Assembly: GCF_021462285.1 (NCBI RefSeq)
Contig: NZ_CP082787.1
Location: forward strand, 4,464,001-4,528,000
From: Serratia entomophila
GTDB taxonomy: Bacteria > Pseudomonadota > Gammaproteobacteria > Enterobacterales > Enterobacteriaceae
Direction: 5' to 3'
DNA length: 64,000 nt
Below are positions 1 to 10,968 of the stretch, in pieces. The translations under genes were made by a program, and so were the position numbers. The notes beneath the pieces were generated by a model that worked only from the letters and a program-made list of their open reading frames with translations, was not told where the DNA came from and did not search any database. The stretch's first letter is position 1; each line of letters opens with the position of its first letter.

Positions 1-1027
1 CGGTGGCGGTCAGGCCGGTCTTGCCGCCCGCCGCCGTGCCTGCGGCGGACTCGATATACACCGCGGCGGGCGCAGCGCCCACCAGGCCGGAGAAGATGCT
101 GCTCAGGGAGTCTGAAGTCAGCGCCTTGCCGCCGTTGATGATCTGGCCGTCTTTATCCAACAGGTTGGCCTGCCCGGCCACCGCGCGGATGGTGCCGGTG
201 GCGTCGAACACCGCGGTCATCACCAGCGCCAGCACGCTCGGCAGCACCACCGGCTGCAGCGCGCCCATGATGTCCAGGCTGAAGATCAGCGAATTGCCGT
301 TGGCGTCCGCCAGGCTTGGCATGGCGAACAGCCCCTGGTATTTCACCGCCGGATCGAAGATCAGGCCGATAATCGAAATGGCGATAATCACCAGCAGGAT
401 GCCGCCGGGCACCCGCAGTTTCTCCAGGCCGAAAATCACCGCCAGCCCGAGCAGCGTCATCACCACCGGGAAGGAGGTAAAGGCGCCCAGCGCCACCGGC
501 AGGCCGTCCAGCGGGTTCTTCACCACCAGGCCGACGCCGTTGGCGGCGATCAGCAACAGGAACAGACCGATGCCGATACCGGTGCCGTGCGCTACGCCCA
601 TCGGCAGGTTACGCAGGATCCAGGCGCGGATGCCGGTGACCGAGATAACGGTGAACAGCACGCCCATCAGGAAGACCGCGCCCAGCGCCACCGGTATGCT
701 GATGTGCTGGCCCAGCACCAGGCTGAACGCGGTGAAGGCGGTCAGGGAAATGGCGCAGCCGATGGCCATCGGCAGGTTGGCCCACAGCCCCATCAACAGC
801 GAGCCCAGGCCGGCCACCAGGCAGGTGGAGACGAACACCGCCGCCGGCGGGAACCCCGCCTTGCCCAACATGCTCGGCACCACGATCACCGAGTAAACCA
901 TCGCCAGGAAGGTGGTCAGCCCCGCCACCACCTCCTGACGCACGGTGCTGCCGCGCGCGGAAATATTAAAGTAACCGTCAAGCCCGCCTTTTGGTTTTAC
1001 GGCGTTGTTCGCTTGAGAATTCGACAT
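1..1027 (-). CDS. ghxP: NCS2-family guanine/hypoxanthine permease, 3' end cut by window
   Basis: Inner-membrane purine:proton symporter of the NCS2 (AzgA-like) family, taking up guanine and hypoxanthine. About 342 N-terminal codons are visible and the C-terminus lies beyond the left edge. The protein starts [15 protein letters not shown] and continues with [21 protein letters not shown], which is almost identical to E. coli GhxP (YjcD). Later it reads [18 protein letters not shown] and [16 protein letters not shown], both typical of this clade. Many hydrophobic segments run through the visible part. The ATG at 1027 matches the family N-terminus. Two PurR-like boxes lie upstream. The assignment to GhxP rather than an adenine permease (AdeP/AdeQ) rests on remembered similarity. 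Confidence 0.9.
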   Translation of the reverse strand, partial: MSNSQANNAVKPKGGLDGYFNISARGSTVRQEVVAGLTTFLAMVYSVIVVPSMLGKAGFPPAAVFVSTCLVAGLGSLLMGLWANLPMAIGCAISLTAFTAFSLVLGQHISIPVALGAVFLMGVLFTVISVTGIRAWILRNLPMGVAHGTGIGIGLFLLLIAANGVGLVVKNPLDGLPVALGAFTSFPVVMTLLGLAVIFGLEKLRVPGGILLVIIAISIIGLIFDPAVKYQGLFAMPSLADANGNSLIFSLDIMGALQPVVLPSVLALVMTAVFDATGTIRAVAGQANLLDKDGQIINGGKALTSDSLSSIFSGLVGAAPAAVYIESAAGTAAGGKTGLTAT

Positions 1028-1167
1028 ATGTTGCTGTCCCCTGTGTTTCATTATCGGCCCGTTGCAACAGGCCTGTAATCCCGCCCGCGCCTGGTCGCCA
1101 CGGAATCGTTTCCGTCACGTTCGCTTCCCTGCCCTTCAGCGGCGCGGCCAATCGGCCTGGCGCAAAA

Positions 1168-1183
1168 AGGCAAACGTTTAACT
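1168..1183. promoter_or_regulatory. PurR-like operator upstream of ghxP
   Basis: The 16-mer AGGCAAACGTTTAACT matches the PurR consensus ACGCAAACGTTTNCNT at 12 of the 14 defined positions, including the core GCAAACGTTT. It lies about 140 bp upstream of the ghxP start. PurR represses purine synthesis and transport genes in enterobacteria, so purine-dependent repression of ghxP is likely. Confidence 0.65.
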
Positions 1184-1222
1184 CGCAGCGCGTGATGCGG
1201 GTGATTTATGGTGGTTTATTCA

Positions 1223-1238
1223 AGGCAAACGATTATCC
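1223..1238. promoter_or_regulatory. Second, weaker PurR-like box
   Basis: AGGCAAACGATTATCC shares GCAAACG and ATT with the PurR core but departs in the second half-site. It lies 55 bp from the better box, so the two could form a paired operator. No other feature is evident in the 350-bp gap (1028-1377) apart from a hairpin next to the VOC gene (1349-1373). Confidence 0.35.
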
Positions 1239-1348
1239 AGCCTTCCATACCGTCGGATCAACTAAAGATCGCGGCAAATCATGCAGAAAGGCGCTGGGAT
1301 CAATCATTGTCGAAAAAGCGGGGTTTGTCACATAGGGAAATCAGATGG

Positions 1349-1373
1349 GATCGCCCCCGGGCCGGAGGCGATC
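1349..1373 (-). terminator. Hairpin after the VOC gene, weak terminator
   Basis: GATCGCCCCC and GGAGGCGATC form a stem with a short loop just past the VOC stop codon. No U-run follows on the minus strand, so it may be a processing or stabilising hairpin rather than an intrinsic terminator. Confidence 0.4.
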
Positions 1374-1377
1374 GCGC

Positions 1378-1779
1378 TTACTGCGCCTGTGGCGCTTCCA
1401 TATACATCAGTTCCCAGATATGGCCGTCCAGATCCTGAAAACCGTGGCCGTACATAACGCCGTAGTCCTGCGGCTGATTGTAGGTATTGCCGCCGGCGGC
1501 GATCGCCTTGCGCACCATGTCATCCACCGCCGCCCGGCTGGGCTGCGACAGGCAAAGCAATACCTCGGTGGCCTTTCTGGCGTCGCCGATCGGATTGGGG
1601 GTGAACATCCTGAACTTGGCGTGGGTCAGCAGCATCACGTAGATGCTGTCGCTGACTACCATGCAGGCGGCGGTATCGTCGGTAAACTGTGCGTTGAAAC
1701 TAAAGCCCAACCGGGTGAAAAACGTCTTGGATGCAGGCAGATCGTCAACCGGCAGGTTAACAAAAATTTGCGTAGCCAT
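1378..1779 (-). CDS. VOC-family (glyoxalase/bleomycin-resistance fold) protein
   Basis: A 133-residue single-domain protein of the vicinal-oxygen-chelate superfamily. It opens with MATQIFVNLPVDDLPASKTFF, the usual first beta strand and helix, and ends with DLDGHIWELMYME, where the D-x-D-G-H...W-E pattern holds the conserved C-terminal metal-ligand Glu region. Such proteins bind a divalent metal and act on small electrophiles or antibiotics, but the substrate cannot be read from the sequence. It lies just upstream of ghxP on the same strand, with a 350-bp gap, so co-transcription is doubtful. A hairpin at 1349-1373 lies right after its stop. Confidence 0.75.
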   Translation of the reverse strand: MATQIFVNLPVDDLPASKTFFTRLGFSFNAQFTDDTAACMVVSDSIYVMLLTHAKFRMFTPNPIGDARKATEVLLCLSQPSRAAVDDMVRKAIAAGGNTYNQPQDYGVMYGHGFQDLDGHIWELMYMEAPQAQ

Positions 1780-1825
1780 GGGCTACCTCCGATGAAGAGT
1801 GACCTCATCGAGTATAGCCCATCCT

Positions 1826-2494
1826 CTAGCTCAGCAGCTCGTAGGGGCCGCCCTGCTCCAGCGCACGCTGATAGGCCGGGCGAGCGTGAATGCGCTGCAG
1901 GTAGCCGCGCAGCTTCGGGCAATCGTCCAGCGCGCCGCGCGCCGCCATCGCCTCCAGCGGGAAGCTCATCTGGATATCCGCCGCGCTGAATTCGTTGCCG
2001 ACAAACCAGGTGCCCTTGTTCAGGTGCTGTTCAAGATATTCCGCGTGCGTCGCTATCTGTTTGTCGAGGTGCTCGCGCTGCACGCCCTTGCCGATCGCGC
2101 CAGCCACCGGCCGCAGCAGCCAGGGGATCGGCGGCTGGCCCAGCCGGCTGAACACCAGCTTCATCACCAGCAGCGGCATCAACGAACCCTCGGCATAGTG
2201 CAGCCAGTAACGGTACTGCTGGCGGGCATGGTAGTCGGTGGGCATAAACAGCCCCTGCGCGTCGTAGGCCTCCTGCAGGTATTCGATGATGGCGCCGGAC
2301 TCCGCCAACGTCAGATCGCCGTCGACAATCACCGGCGATTTGCCCAGCGGATGGATGTTTTTCAGCGCCGGCGGCGCCAGCATGGTCTGCGGATCGCGCT
2401 GGTAACGCTGCACCTGATAGGGCGCGCCCAGCTCCTCCAAAAACCACAGGATGCGCTGCGAGCGCGAGTTATTCAGATGATGAACGGTGATCAT
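1826..2494 (-). CDS. Glutathione S-transferase family protein
   Basis: A 222-residue cytosolic GST. The N-terminal thioredoxin-like half has MITVHHLNNSRSQRILWFLEE, with Ser in the usual activating position. It also has the cis-Pro segment GKSPVIVD and the glutathione-binding LAESGAIIEYL. The C-terminal helical half carries the N-capping box SAADIQMSFPLE. An upstream in-frame start would add eight residues. I chose the ATG at 2494 because it fits the fold, has AGGGG before it and overlaps the preceding gene's stop in an ATGA. That overlap indicates translational coupling with the lipocalin-like gene. The substrate is unknown; similar enterobacterial proteins are annotated only as GST. Confidence 0.85.
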   Translation of the reverse strand: MITVHHLNNSRSQRILWFLEELGAPYQVQRYQRDPQTMLAPPALKNIHPLGKSPVIVDGDLTLAESGAIIEYLQEAYDAQGLFMPTDYHARQQYRYWLHYAEGSLMPLLVMKLVFSRLGQPPIPWLLRPVAGAIGKGVQREHLDKQIATHAEYLEQHLNKGTWFVGNEFSAADIQMSFPLEAMAARGALDDCPKLRGYLQRIHARPAYQRALEQGGPYELLS

Positions 2495-2934
2495 GAAGCG
2501 GCCCCTATCCGTTGCCACACCAGCTCGCCGATCTGCACGCCGTTGCCGATTTGCAGCGGCACGGTGCGCAGCATAAGCCGGTCGCCGATGAAACTGTAGA
2601 AGCGCACCTGCCGGCTGCCGATCCAGTTGGGGAACGAACTGCCTTCAACCTGGTGCACCACCCGCTGGTCGCTCTCATCCACCTGATAGCGGCCAAAGTA
2701 ACAAATCATATTGATAAAGGCGGCGTGGATCTCCCGTTCGGTGCCCTGCGCCAGATCGTCGGCGGCAAAGCGCGGGCGGGTGGCGCCGTAGAGCTGCGCC
2801 GCCATGGTGCCGTTGGCTTCGTAACTGATGCGGCCCACCACCTGCTCGCCCAGCGGGTAATTTATCTTGCCGTCTTCACCTTTAAACACGGAAGACACCA
2901 GCGACCAGCTGCCGATAAACGCGTTGACTGACAT
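2491..2934 (-). CDS. Lipocalin-like domain protein
   Basis: A 147-residue protein matching the Lipocalin_5 type of small beta-barrel. Near the N-terminus it has FIGSWSLVSSVFKGEDGK, the typical G-x-W lipocalin opening. Further on are YEANGTMAAQLYG and a closing strand LMLRTVPLQIG...LVWQR. No signal peptide is seen, so it is probably cytosolic. It is the first gene of a two-gene unit with the GST, whose ATG overlaps its TGA. Pairing with a GST suggests handling of a hydrophobic or electrophilic small molecule, which is inference. No promoter could be assigned confidently in the upstream gap. Confidence 0.7.
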   Translation of the reverse strand: MSVNAFIGSWSLVSSVFKGEDGKINYPLGEQVVGRISYEANGTMAAQLYGATRPRFAADDLAQGTEREIHAAFINMICYFGRYQVDESDQRVVHQVEGSSFPNWIGSRQVRFYSFIGDRLMLRTVPLQIGNGVQIGELVWQRIGAAS

Positions 2935-3141
2935 GCTGCTTGCTCCTGTAAGGACCCTCCTTACAGGGTAGTGGCGATTTTTGCAGCACGCCAGCCGGGC
3001 TGACGCCGCTCAAAAATAAATCAATTTATTTGACAGAGATACTCAAAACTCTCCGATTTTCTCTCTGCATGCGGCGGTCTATTATTTAACACATCGAGAG
3101 ATAACGGCCTCTCATCTGACAAATACCCTGAGGATTGAATC

Positions 3142-3402
3142 ATGAAAAACGTCAAAATTTTTGCTACCGCTCTGCTGCTGACCACCGCTTCTTTCGCCAG
3201 CGTCGCCGCTGACCTGCCAAGCAGCCAGCCTGCCGCCAACGCCCAGAAAATCGGCGTAGTTTCCGTCAGCGGCGCCGACAACCTGAGCGCGCTGGAAAAT
3301 GAACTGGCCAGCAAAGCCGCTGCTTCCGGTGCCAGCGCTTACCGCATCGTCGCCGCCGGCGGCCAGAACAAACTGTACGGCACCGCAGAAATCTTCAACT
3401 GA
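3142..3402 (+). CDS. YdgH/BhsA/McbA-type small secreted protein (DUF1471)
   Basis: An 86-residue precursor with a clear Sec signal peptide (MKNVKIFATALLLTTASFASVAA, cleavage near residue 23). The mature part fits the DUF1471 fold: QKIGVVSVSGADNLSALENELASKA followed by ASAYRIVAAGG and a terminal strand LYGTAEIFN. Members are small periplasmic or outer-membrane-associated proteins, often induced by stress and affecting biofilm or permeability. It stands alone, with a ribosome site TGAGGAT before the ATG and a strong terminator after it. A TATTAT at 3080-3085 is a possible -10 element. Several paralogues usually exist per genome, so I give no symbol. Confidence 0.85.
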   Translation: MKNVKIFATALLLTTASFASVAADLPSSQPAANAQKIGVVSVSGADNLSALENELASKAAASGASAYRIVAAGGQNKLYGTAEIFN

Positions 3403-3431
3403 TCGTCAGACAGCCAGCTGACGGAAGAAAG

Positions 3432-3460
3432 AAGCCCCGCATAGGGGCTTTTCTCGTTTT
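3432..3460 (+). terminator. Rho-independent terminator after the YdgH-type gene
   Basis: AAGCCCC and GGGGCTT form a 7-bp stem around GCATA, followed by TTCTCGTTTT. It lies between convergent genes and could also serve the LysR gene. Confidence 0.8.
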
Positions 3461-4376
3461 AGCGGGCGTCAAAGCGCGCCGCCAGCTTCTGCAGGCGAAA
3501 CTGTTCGGTAATGTGATCGACGAACACCCGGGTTTTGGTCGGCAGGAATTTGGTGGTGGGAAAATAGAGGTACACGCTGCCGCGATCGACATACCAGCCG
3601 TGCAACACCCGCACCAGCCGGCCGCTTTCCAGATAGGGCAAGGCGTTCGGTATGCCGATCAGCGCGATGCCCAGCCCCATTTCCGCCGCCCGCGCCGCCG
3701 CATCCGGTTCGTTCACCGTCATCTTTATCGCCATCGCCGGCGCCCGCTGTTCGTTTTCCGCATTGCGCAGCGGCAAGTTGCGAATGCGCCCGGTTTGTGG
3801 CGAACGGATGAAAATGCCCGCATGCTGCGCCAGCTGTTCCGGCTGCCGCAGCGGCGGCAGGGTGCGCAGATACTCCGCCGAGGCCACCAGCACCCCGTGC
3901 GCCGGCGCCAGCTCCCGCGCGATCATGCCCTGGGCCAGCTCGATGCCGCCGCCGATCGCGGCGTCGAAGTGATCGCCAATCAAATCCACCTGGCGATTGT
4001 CGAAATGCCAGTCGGGAACGATCGCCGGATAGCGCGCCAAAAAGTCCGGCAGCATCGGCAACACAAAATGCAGGCCGAAGGTGGTGCCCATACTGACCTT
4101 CAGCGTGCCGGCCGCCACGCCGCCGCCGCTGCTCAGCCCTTTCAATGCGCACTGGATCGACAGCAGACCGCCGCTTACCTCCAGCAGGAAACGCTCCCCT
4201 TCCTCGGTAAGGATCAGCTTGCGGGTATTGCGCTGAAACAGCCGCACGCCAACCAGCGTCTCCAGCCTGGTGACGTTTTTGCCCACCGCCGCCGGGCTGA
4301 TGCCCAGCTTGCGGCCCGCGGCGGAAAAGCTGCCGTTTTCCGCGCTGCTGACGAAACATTCCAGATGGCCCAGCAT
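3459..4376 (-). CDS. LysR-family transcriptional regulator
   Basis: A 305-residue LTTR. The N-terminal winged helix-turn-helix covers residues 1-60, with SFSAAGRKLGISPAAVGKNV as the recognition helix region and RLFQRNTRKLILTEEG as the wing. The substrate-binding domain starts near residue 90 with GTLKVSMGTTFG. It resembles the CrgA/DsdC-like branch that often controls an adjacent oxidoreductase. It diverges from the SDR gene at 4505, the classic layout for an LTTR regulating its neighbour and itself. A symmetric AAACC/GGTTT element lies in the shared intergenic region. The effector is unknown. Confidence 0.88.
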   Translation of the reverse strand: MLGHLECFVSSAENGSFSAAGRKLGISPAAVGKNVTRLETLVGVRLFQRNTRKLILTEEGERFLLEVSGGLLSIQCALKGLSSGGGVAAGTLKVSMGTTFGLHFVLPMLPDFLARYPAIVPDWHFDNRQVDLIGDHFDAAIGGGIELAQGMIARELAPAHGVLVASAEYLRTLPPLRQPEQLAQHAGIFIRSPQTGRIRNLPLRNAENEQRAPAMAIKMTVNEPDAAARAAEMGLGIALIGIPNALPYLESGRLVRVLHGWYVDRGSVYLYFPTTKFLPTKTRVFVDHITEQFRLQKLAARFDAR

Positions 4377-4392
4377 GGTCTCTCCTGTCGAT

Positions 4393-4410
4393 TTAAAACC
4401 TTTGGTTTAA
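4393..4410. promoter_or_regulatory. Candidate LysR operator (inverted repeat)
   Basis: TTAAAACCTTTGGTTTAA is a near-perfect inverted repeat (AAACC-TTT-GGTTT) placed 17-34 bp upstream of the LysR start and about 95 bp upstream of the SDR start. That is a typical position for an autoregulatory LTTR site. Confidence 0.45.
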
Positions 4411-4504
4411 GCTGATTATAGCCATTTACGGCTAGTGGCCTGCATGCATTTCTCCGATACTGGTCCGGTAGATTTTTTAACCTCATACATTCTGGAGAAA
4501 CATC

Positions 4505-5254
4505 ATGTCAGCAACACATCCTCTGCAGGGCAAAGTCGCATTCGTTCAGGGCGGCTCACGCGGCATCGGCGCCGCCATCGTCAAACGGCTGGCGCGCGAA
4601 GGCGCCGCGGTCGCCTTTACCTACGCCGCCTCCGCCGAACGGGCCGACGCTGTGGCGAACGAAATCACCGCCGCCGGCGGCAAAGCACTCGCCATCAGGG
4701 CCGACAGCACCGATGCGGCGGCGGTGCAGCAGGCGGTGCGCCAGGCGGCGGGCAGCTTCGGCAAATTGGACATTCTGGTGAATAACGCCGGGGTGTTCAC
4801 GCTGGGCAGCACCGAGGAATTGCCGCTGGCGGATCTGGATCGCATGCTGGCGGTTAACGTGCGCAGCGTGTTCATCGCCAGCCAGGAAGCGGCGCGCCAC
4901 ATGAACGACGGCGGCCGCATCATCCACATCGGCAGCACCAACGCCGAGCGCGTGCCCTTTGGCGGCGCGGCGGTATATGCGATGAGCAAGTCGGCGCTGG
5001 TCGGCCTGACCAAGGGCATGGCGCGCGATCTCGGCCCGCGCGGCATCACCGTCAACAACGTGCAGCCTGGCCCGGTGGATACCGAGATGAACCCGGACGA
5101 GGGTGATTTTGCCGAACAGTTGAAACAGCTGATGGCCATCGGCCGCTACGGTAAAGACGAGGAAATCGCCGGCTTCGTCGCCTACCTGGCGGGACCGCAG
5201 GCGGGCTACATCACCGGCGCCAGCCTGAGCATCGACGGCGGCTTCTCGGCGTAA
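4505..5254 (+). CDS. Short-chain dehydrogenase/reductase
   Basis: A 249-residue classical SDR. The nucleotide-binding motif is GGSRGIGAA near residues 16-24. NNAG appears as LVNNAG, and the catalytic Ser and Tyr-x-x-x-Lys are in HIGSTNAERV and YAMSK. The C-terminal part ends GYITGASLSIDGGFSA, as in 3-oxoacyl-ACP-reductase-like SDRs. It is probably NADP(H)-dependent and cytosolic. It is not the fatty-acid FabG itself, which sits in the fab cluster. It diverges from the LysR gene, so it is the likely regulated target. The ATG at 4505 follows GGAGAAACATC. The substrate is unknown. Confidence 0.88.
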   Translation: MSATHPLQGKVAFVQGGSRGIGAAIVKRLAREGAAVAFTYAASAERADAVANEITAAGGKALAIRADSTDAAAVQQAVRQAAGSFGKLDILVNNAGVFTLGSTEELPLADLDRMLAVNVRSVFIASQEAARHMNDGGRIIHIGSTNAERVPFGGAAVYAMSKSALVGLTKGMARDLGPRGITVNNVQPGPVDTEMNPDEGDFAEQLKQLMAIGRYGKDEEIAGFVAYLAGPQAGYITGASLSIDGGFSA

Positions 5255-5270
5255 CCGGCCCGCAAACCGG

Positions 5271-5303
5271 CATAAAAAAACCCCGCCAGAGCGGGGTTTT
5301 TTT
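5271..5303. terminator. Bidirectional terminator between SDR gene and ssb
   Basis: CCCCGC-CAGA-GCGGGG is flanked by seven A on the left and seven T on the right, so it can stop transcription from both convergent genes. Confidence 0.9.
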
Positions 5304-5324
5304 GCGATATTTTCCAGGCGAACC

Positions 5325-5861
5325 TTAGAAAGGAATATCGTCGTCGAAGTCCATCGGCGGTTCGTTGCTGCTGGCCGCCGGTGCGCTGTTCTGCGCTGGA
5401 CGAGCCTGCTGGCCGCCGCTGAACTGGTTGCCGCCCTGCGGCTGCTGAGGCTGGCCCCAACCGCCCTGGCCGCCGGAAGCCTGGCCGCCGCCGGCAGGTG
5501 CGCCGCCGCCCTGGCGGCCGCCCAGCATCTGCATGGTGCCGCCAACGTTAACCACCACTTCGGTGGTGTATTTTTCTACGCCGGCCTGATCGGTCCATTT
5601 GCGGGTCTGCAGGGAACCCTCGATGTACACCTGGGAACCTTTACGCAGGTATTCACCCGCCACTTCGGCCAGCTTGCCGAACAGCACCACGCGGTGCCAC
5701 TCGGTTTTTTCTTTCTGCTCGCCGGTCGCCTTGTCACGCCAGCTTTCGGAGGTCGCCAGGGTAATGTTGGCCACTGCGCCGCCGTTCGGCATGTAACGGA
5801 CTTCCGGGTCCTGGCCCAGATTCCCGACCAGAATTACTTTGTTTACGCCTCTGCTGGCCAT
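5325..5861 (-). CDS. ssb: Single-stranded DNA-binding protein
   Basis: SSB coats single-stranded DNA during replication, recombination and repair and recruits partner enzymes. The 178-residue product begins [22 protein letters not shown]. It has the OB fold in residues 1-112, a Gly/Gln/Pro-rich linker, and the invariant acidic tip DFDDDIPF that binds partner proteins. The start at 5861 is preferred over an in-frame ATG two codons earlier because it matches the conserved MASRG start. It diverges from uvrA; the region between holds a LexA box. Confidence 0.97.
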   Translation of the reverse strand: MASRGVNKVILVGNLGQDPEVRYMPNGGAVANITLATSESWRDKATGEQKEKTEWHRVVLFGKLAEVAGEYLRKGSQVYIEGSLQTRKWTDQAGVEKYTTEVVVNVGGTMQMLGGRQGGGAPAGGGQASGGQGGWGQPQQPQGGNQFSGGQQARPAQNSAPAASSNEPPMDFDDDIPF

Positions 5862-5998
5862 GAGCACTCTCCCGATGATTGATTTTTACACAGTATAAAC
5901 GAGTAAGTTTAACACGCTGAGTCCGAAACCACACCCGTGTTGATTAGTGCGTATTGTATTCCAGAATTGTCCTTTCGATCGACCTTGTTGCATTCATA

Positions 5999-6018
5999 TA
6001 CTGGATATTCATTCAGGT
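5999..6018. promoter_or_regulatory. LexA (SOS) box between ssb and uvrA
   Basis: TACTGGATATTCATTCAGGT has the required CTG-N10-CAG spacing and differs from the E. coli uvrA box, as I remember it, at one position. It lies 122 bp upstream of the uvrA ATG and 138 bp upstream of the ssb ATG. It should repress uvrA and perhaps ssb until DNA damage. Confidence 0.9.
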
Positions 6019-6139
6019 TTTTTTGTGTCATAATTATGCGTTTCGACCTGGCTGTGCCGGTTTTTTGCGCGTTCGGTCACAAAATCGCCCGCAAAAATCC
6101 CCTGACAGGCACGGTGTATCATCAAGACGGGAAGTGTAA

Positions 6140-8968
<2,829 letters not shown>

Positions 8969-8980
8969 CCTCCCTGCTCT

Positions 8981-9010
8981 GCGGGCCGTCCCTCTGACGG
9001 CCCGCGCTTT
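8981..9010 (+). terminator. Terminator after uvrA
   Basis: GCGGGCCGTC and GACGGCCCGC form a perfect 10-bp stem around CCTCT, followed by GCTTT. Confidence 0.8.
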
Positions 9011-9196
9011 CACCCGTTTCGCTTGCATTGAACAGAAACAGGCAAGATTTCGACATTTTCAGGCATTTCCCTCCTCGCTCGCTCCTTTTATCATCAATGT
9101 TCCCTCGGCGGCCACCTGCATCATTCAGGCCGCGTCTCACCGGCGCCCTGCTGCCGGCAATGACTTATCCCCCATCCACAGATGACTGGAGTGACC

Positions 9197-10249
9197 ATGA
9201 ACATTACGCATGCCTATGCCGCGCATGACGCGAAGTCAGCGCTGGTGCCTTTCGATTATCAGCCGCGCGCCCTGCGCGACCACGACGTGCAAATCAAGGT
9301 GCTGTTCTGCGGCGTCTGCCACTCGGATCTGCACCAGGCCCGCAACGAATGGAGCAACACCCTTTACCCGGTGGTGCCGGGCCACGAGATCGTCGGCCGC
9401 GTCAGCGCCGTCGGCAGCCACGTCTCGGCTTATCAGGTCGGCGATTTGGTCGGCGTGGGCTGCATGGTGGACTCGTGCCGCAGCTGCCCAAGCTGCGAGG
9501 AAGGGCTGGAACAATACTGCGAGAACGGCTTTACCGGCACCTATAACGGCCAGGATCGCCAGACCGGCGCCGTCACCTACGGCGGCTACTCCACCGATAT
9601 GGTGGTGGATCAGGACTTCGTGCTGCGGGTGCCGGCCAATCTCGATCCGGCCGGCGTAGCGCCGCTGTTGTGCGCCGGCATCACCACCTATTCGCCGCTG
9701 CGCCAGTGGGGCGCCGGCCCGGGGAAAAAGGTCGGCATCGTCGGCCTGGGCGGGCTGGGGCATATGGGGGTTAAACTGGCGCGGGCGATGGGCGCGCACG
9801 TGGTGCTGTTCACCACCTCGCCGTCGAAAATCGAAGACGCCAAACGGCTCGGCGCCCATGAGGTGGTGATTTCCCGCAACCCGGAAGAGATGGCGCAGCA
9901 CGCCAACAGTTTCGACTTCATCCTCAATACGGTGGCGGCCCAGCACGATCTCAATCCGTTCCTCAACCTGCTGCGCCGCGACGGCACCCTGACGCTGGTC
10001 GGCGCGCCGGAGCACGACCATCCGTCACCGCAGGTGTTCAACCTGATCATGAAGCGCCGCCGCATCGCCGGTTCGCTGATCGGCGGCATTGCGGAAACCC
10101 AGGAGATGCTGGACTTCTGCGGCCAACACGGCATCACTTCGGATATCGAGCTGATCCCGATGCAGCAGATCAACGAAGCCTATGAACGCATGCTGAAAAG
10201 CGACGTAAAGTACCGCTTCGTGGTGGATATCGATTCACTGCGGGCCTGA
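9197..10249 (+). CDS. Zinc-dependent NAD(P)-linked alcohol dehydrogenase (YahK type)
   Basis: A 350-residue medium-chain dehydrogenase of the cinnamyl-alcohol-dehydrogenase branch, close to E. coli YahK, an NADPH-dependent aldehyde reductase. The catalytic zinc site is CGVCHSDLHQ with GHE in PVVPGHEIVG. The structural zinc loop holds the four Cys of CRSCPSCEEGLEQYC. The Rossmann motif is GIVGLGGLGHMGVK. I chose the ATG at 9197 (MNITHAYAAHD) because GGAG precedes it at good distance and it matches the family start; an earlier in-frame start adds five residues. It stands as a single gene with terminators on either side. Likely role: reduction of aldehydes, in the cytosol. Confidence 0.88.
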   Translation: MNITHAYAAHDAKSALVPFDYQPRALRDHDVQIKVLFCGVCHSDLHQARNEWSNTLYPVVPGHEIVGRVSAVGSHVSAYQVGDLVGVGCMVDSCRSCPSCEEGLEQYCENGFTGTYNGQDRQTGAVTYGGYSTDMVVDQDFVLRVPANLDPAGVAPLLCAGITTYSPLRQWGAGPGKKVGIVGLGGLGHMGVKLARAMGAHVVLFTTSPSKIEDAKRLGAHEVVISRNPEEMAQHANSFDFILNTVAAQHDLNPFLNLLRRDGTLTLVGAPEHDHPSPQVFNLIMKRRRIAGSLIGGIAETQEMLDFCGQHGITSDIELIPMQQINEAYERMLKSDVKYRFVVDIDSLRA

Positions 10250-10253
10250 CGCT

Positions 10254-10285
10254 AACGGGCGCCCACTGCGGCGCCCGTTTTTTTA
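10254..10285. terminator. Terminator between the dehydrogenase gene and maa
   Basis: AACGGGCGCC and GGCGCCCGTT pair over ten positions around CACTGC and are followed by a T-run on the plus strand. It serves mainly the dehydrogenase gene. Confidence 0.88.
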
Positions 10286-10840
10286 CAGCTGCCTGATGAC
10301 GCGCGCCGGGTTGCCGCCCACCACGCAATTGGCCGGCACGTCTTTGGTCACCACCGCGCCGGACGCCACCACCACGTTATCCCCCAGCGTCACCCCAGGG
10401 TTGATCACCGCCCGGCCGCCGATCCACACGTTATCGCCTATCCTTACCGGCTTGCCGAACTCCGCCCCGCCGACGCGGGTCTCGGCGTCCAGCGGATGGG
10501 TGGCGGTGTATATATGCACCCCCGGCGCCAGCAGGCAGTTATCGCCGATATGCACTTCGCACACGTCGAGGATCACGCAGTCGAAATTGGCGTAGAAGTT
10601 CTTGCCCAGATAAATGTTGTAGCCGTAGTCGCAGCGGAAGGTCGGTTCGATAGTGCCGCCCTGGTAGCGCCCCAGCAGCTCGCCCAGCCACGCTTTGCGC
10701 TGCTCGCCCTCTTCCGGCGACGAGTGGTTGTAATGATGCACCAGCTGGCGCGCCCGCTTGCGTTCGCTGCGCAGCAGCGCATCCCCGGCGTCATACAGCT
10801 CGCCGGCAATCATCCTGCGTTTTTCTTCGCTCATGCTCAT
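10283..10840 (-). CDS. maa: Maltose O-acetyltransferase
   Basis: A hexapeptide-repeat acetyltransferase that moves acetyl from acetyl-CoA to maltose and other sugars; the physiological role is thought to be detoxifying excess sugar. The sequence follows E. coli Maa almost throughout: [14 protein letters not shown] at the start, [13 protein letters not shown], then left-handed beta-helix repeats. The catalytic His lies in [12 protein letters not shown], and the end reads [13 protein letters not shown] and [13 protein letters not shown]. Several in-frame ATGs sit at the start. The one at 10840 is best placed after AAGGA; the family alignment would also allow 10834. It is a single gene, convergent with the dehydrogenase. 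Confidence 0.9.
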   Translation of the reverse strand: MSMSEEKRRMIAGELYDAGDALLRSERKRARQLVHHYNHSSPEEGEQRKAWLGELLGRYQGGTIEPTFRCDYGYNIYLGKNFYANFDCVILDVCEVHIGDNCLLAPGVHIYTATHPLDAETRVGGAEFGKPVRIGDNVWIGGRAVINPGVTLGDNVVVASGAVVTKDVPANCVVGGNPARVIRQL

Positions 10841-10908
10841 TCGCGGCATCCTTTTTTCAGGCCGATTATCTGTGCATCAGCCTAACTTTTTCGGTGAGCC
10901 AATAAAAC

Positions 10909-10920
10909 GGGAACGTTCCC
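10909..10920. repeat. 12-bp perfect palindrome between yjbR and maa
   Basis: GGGAACGTTCCC is a perfect palindrome about 70 bp upstream of the maa start and just downstream of yjbR. It could be an operator for maa; no T-run follows, so it is unlikely to be a terminator. Confidence 0.4.
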
Positions 10921-10968
10921 AATACGCATCAGCGATCACAGTTTCAGCGGCAAACAGAGGAAATGAGA

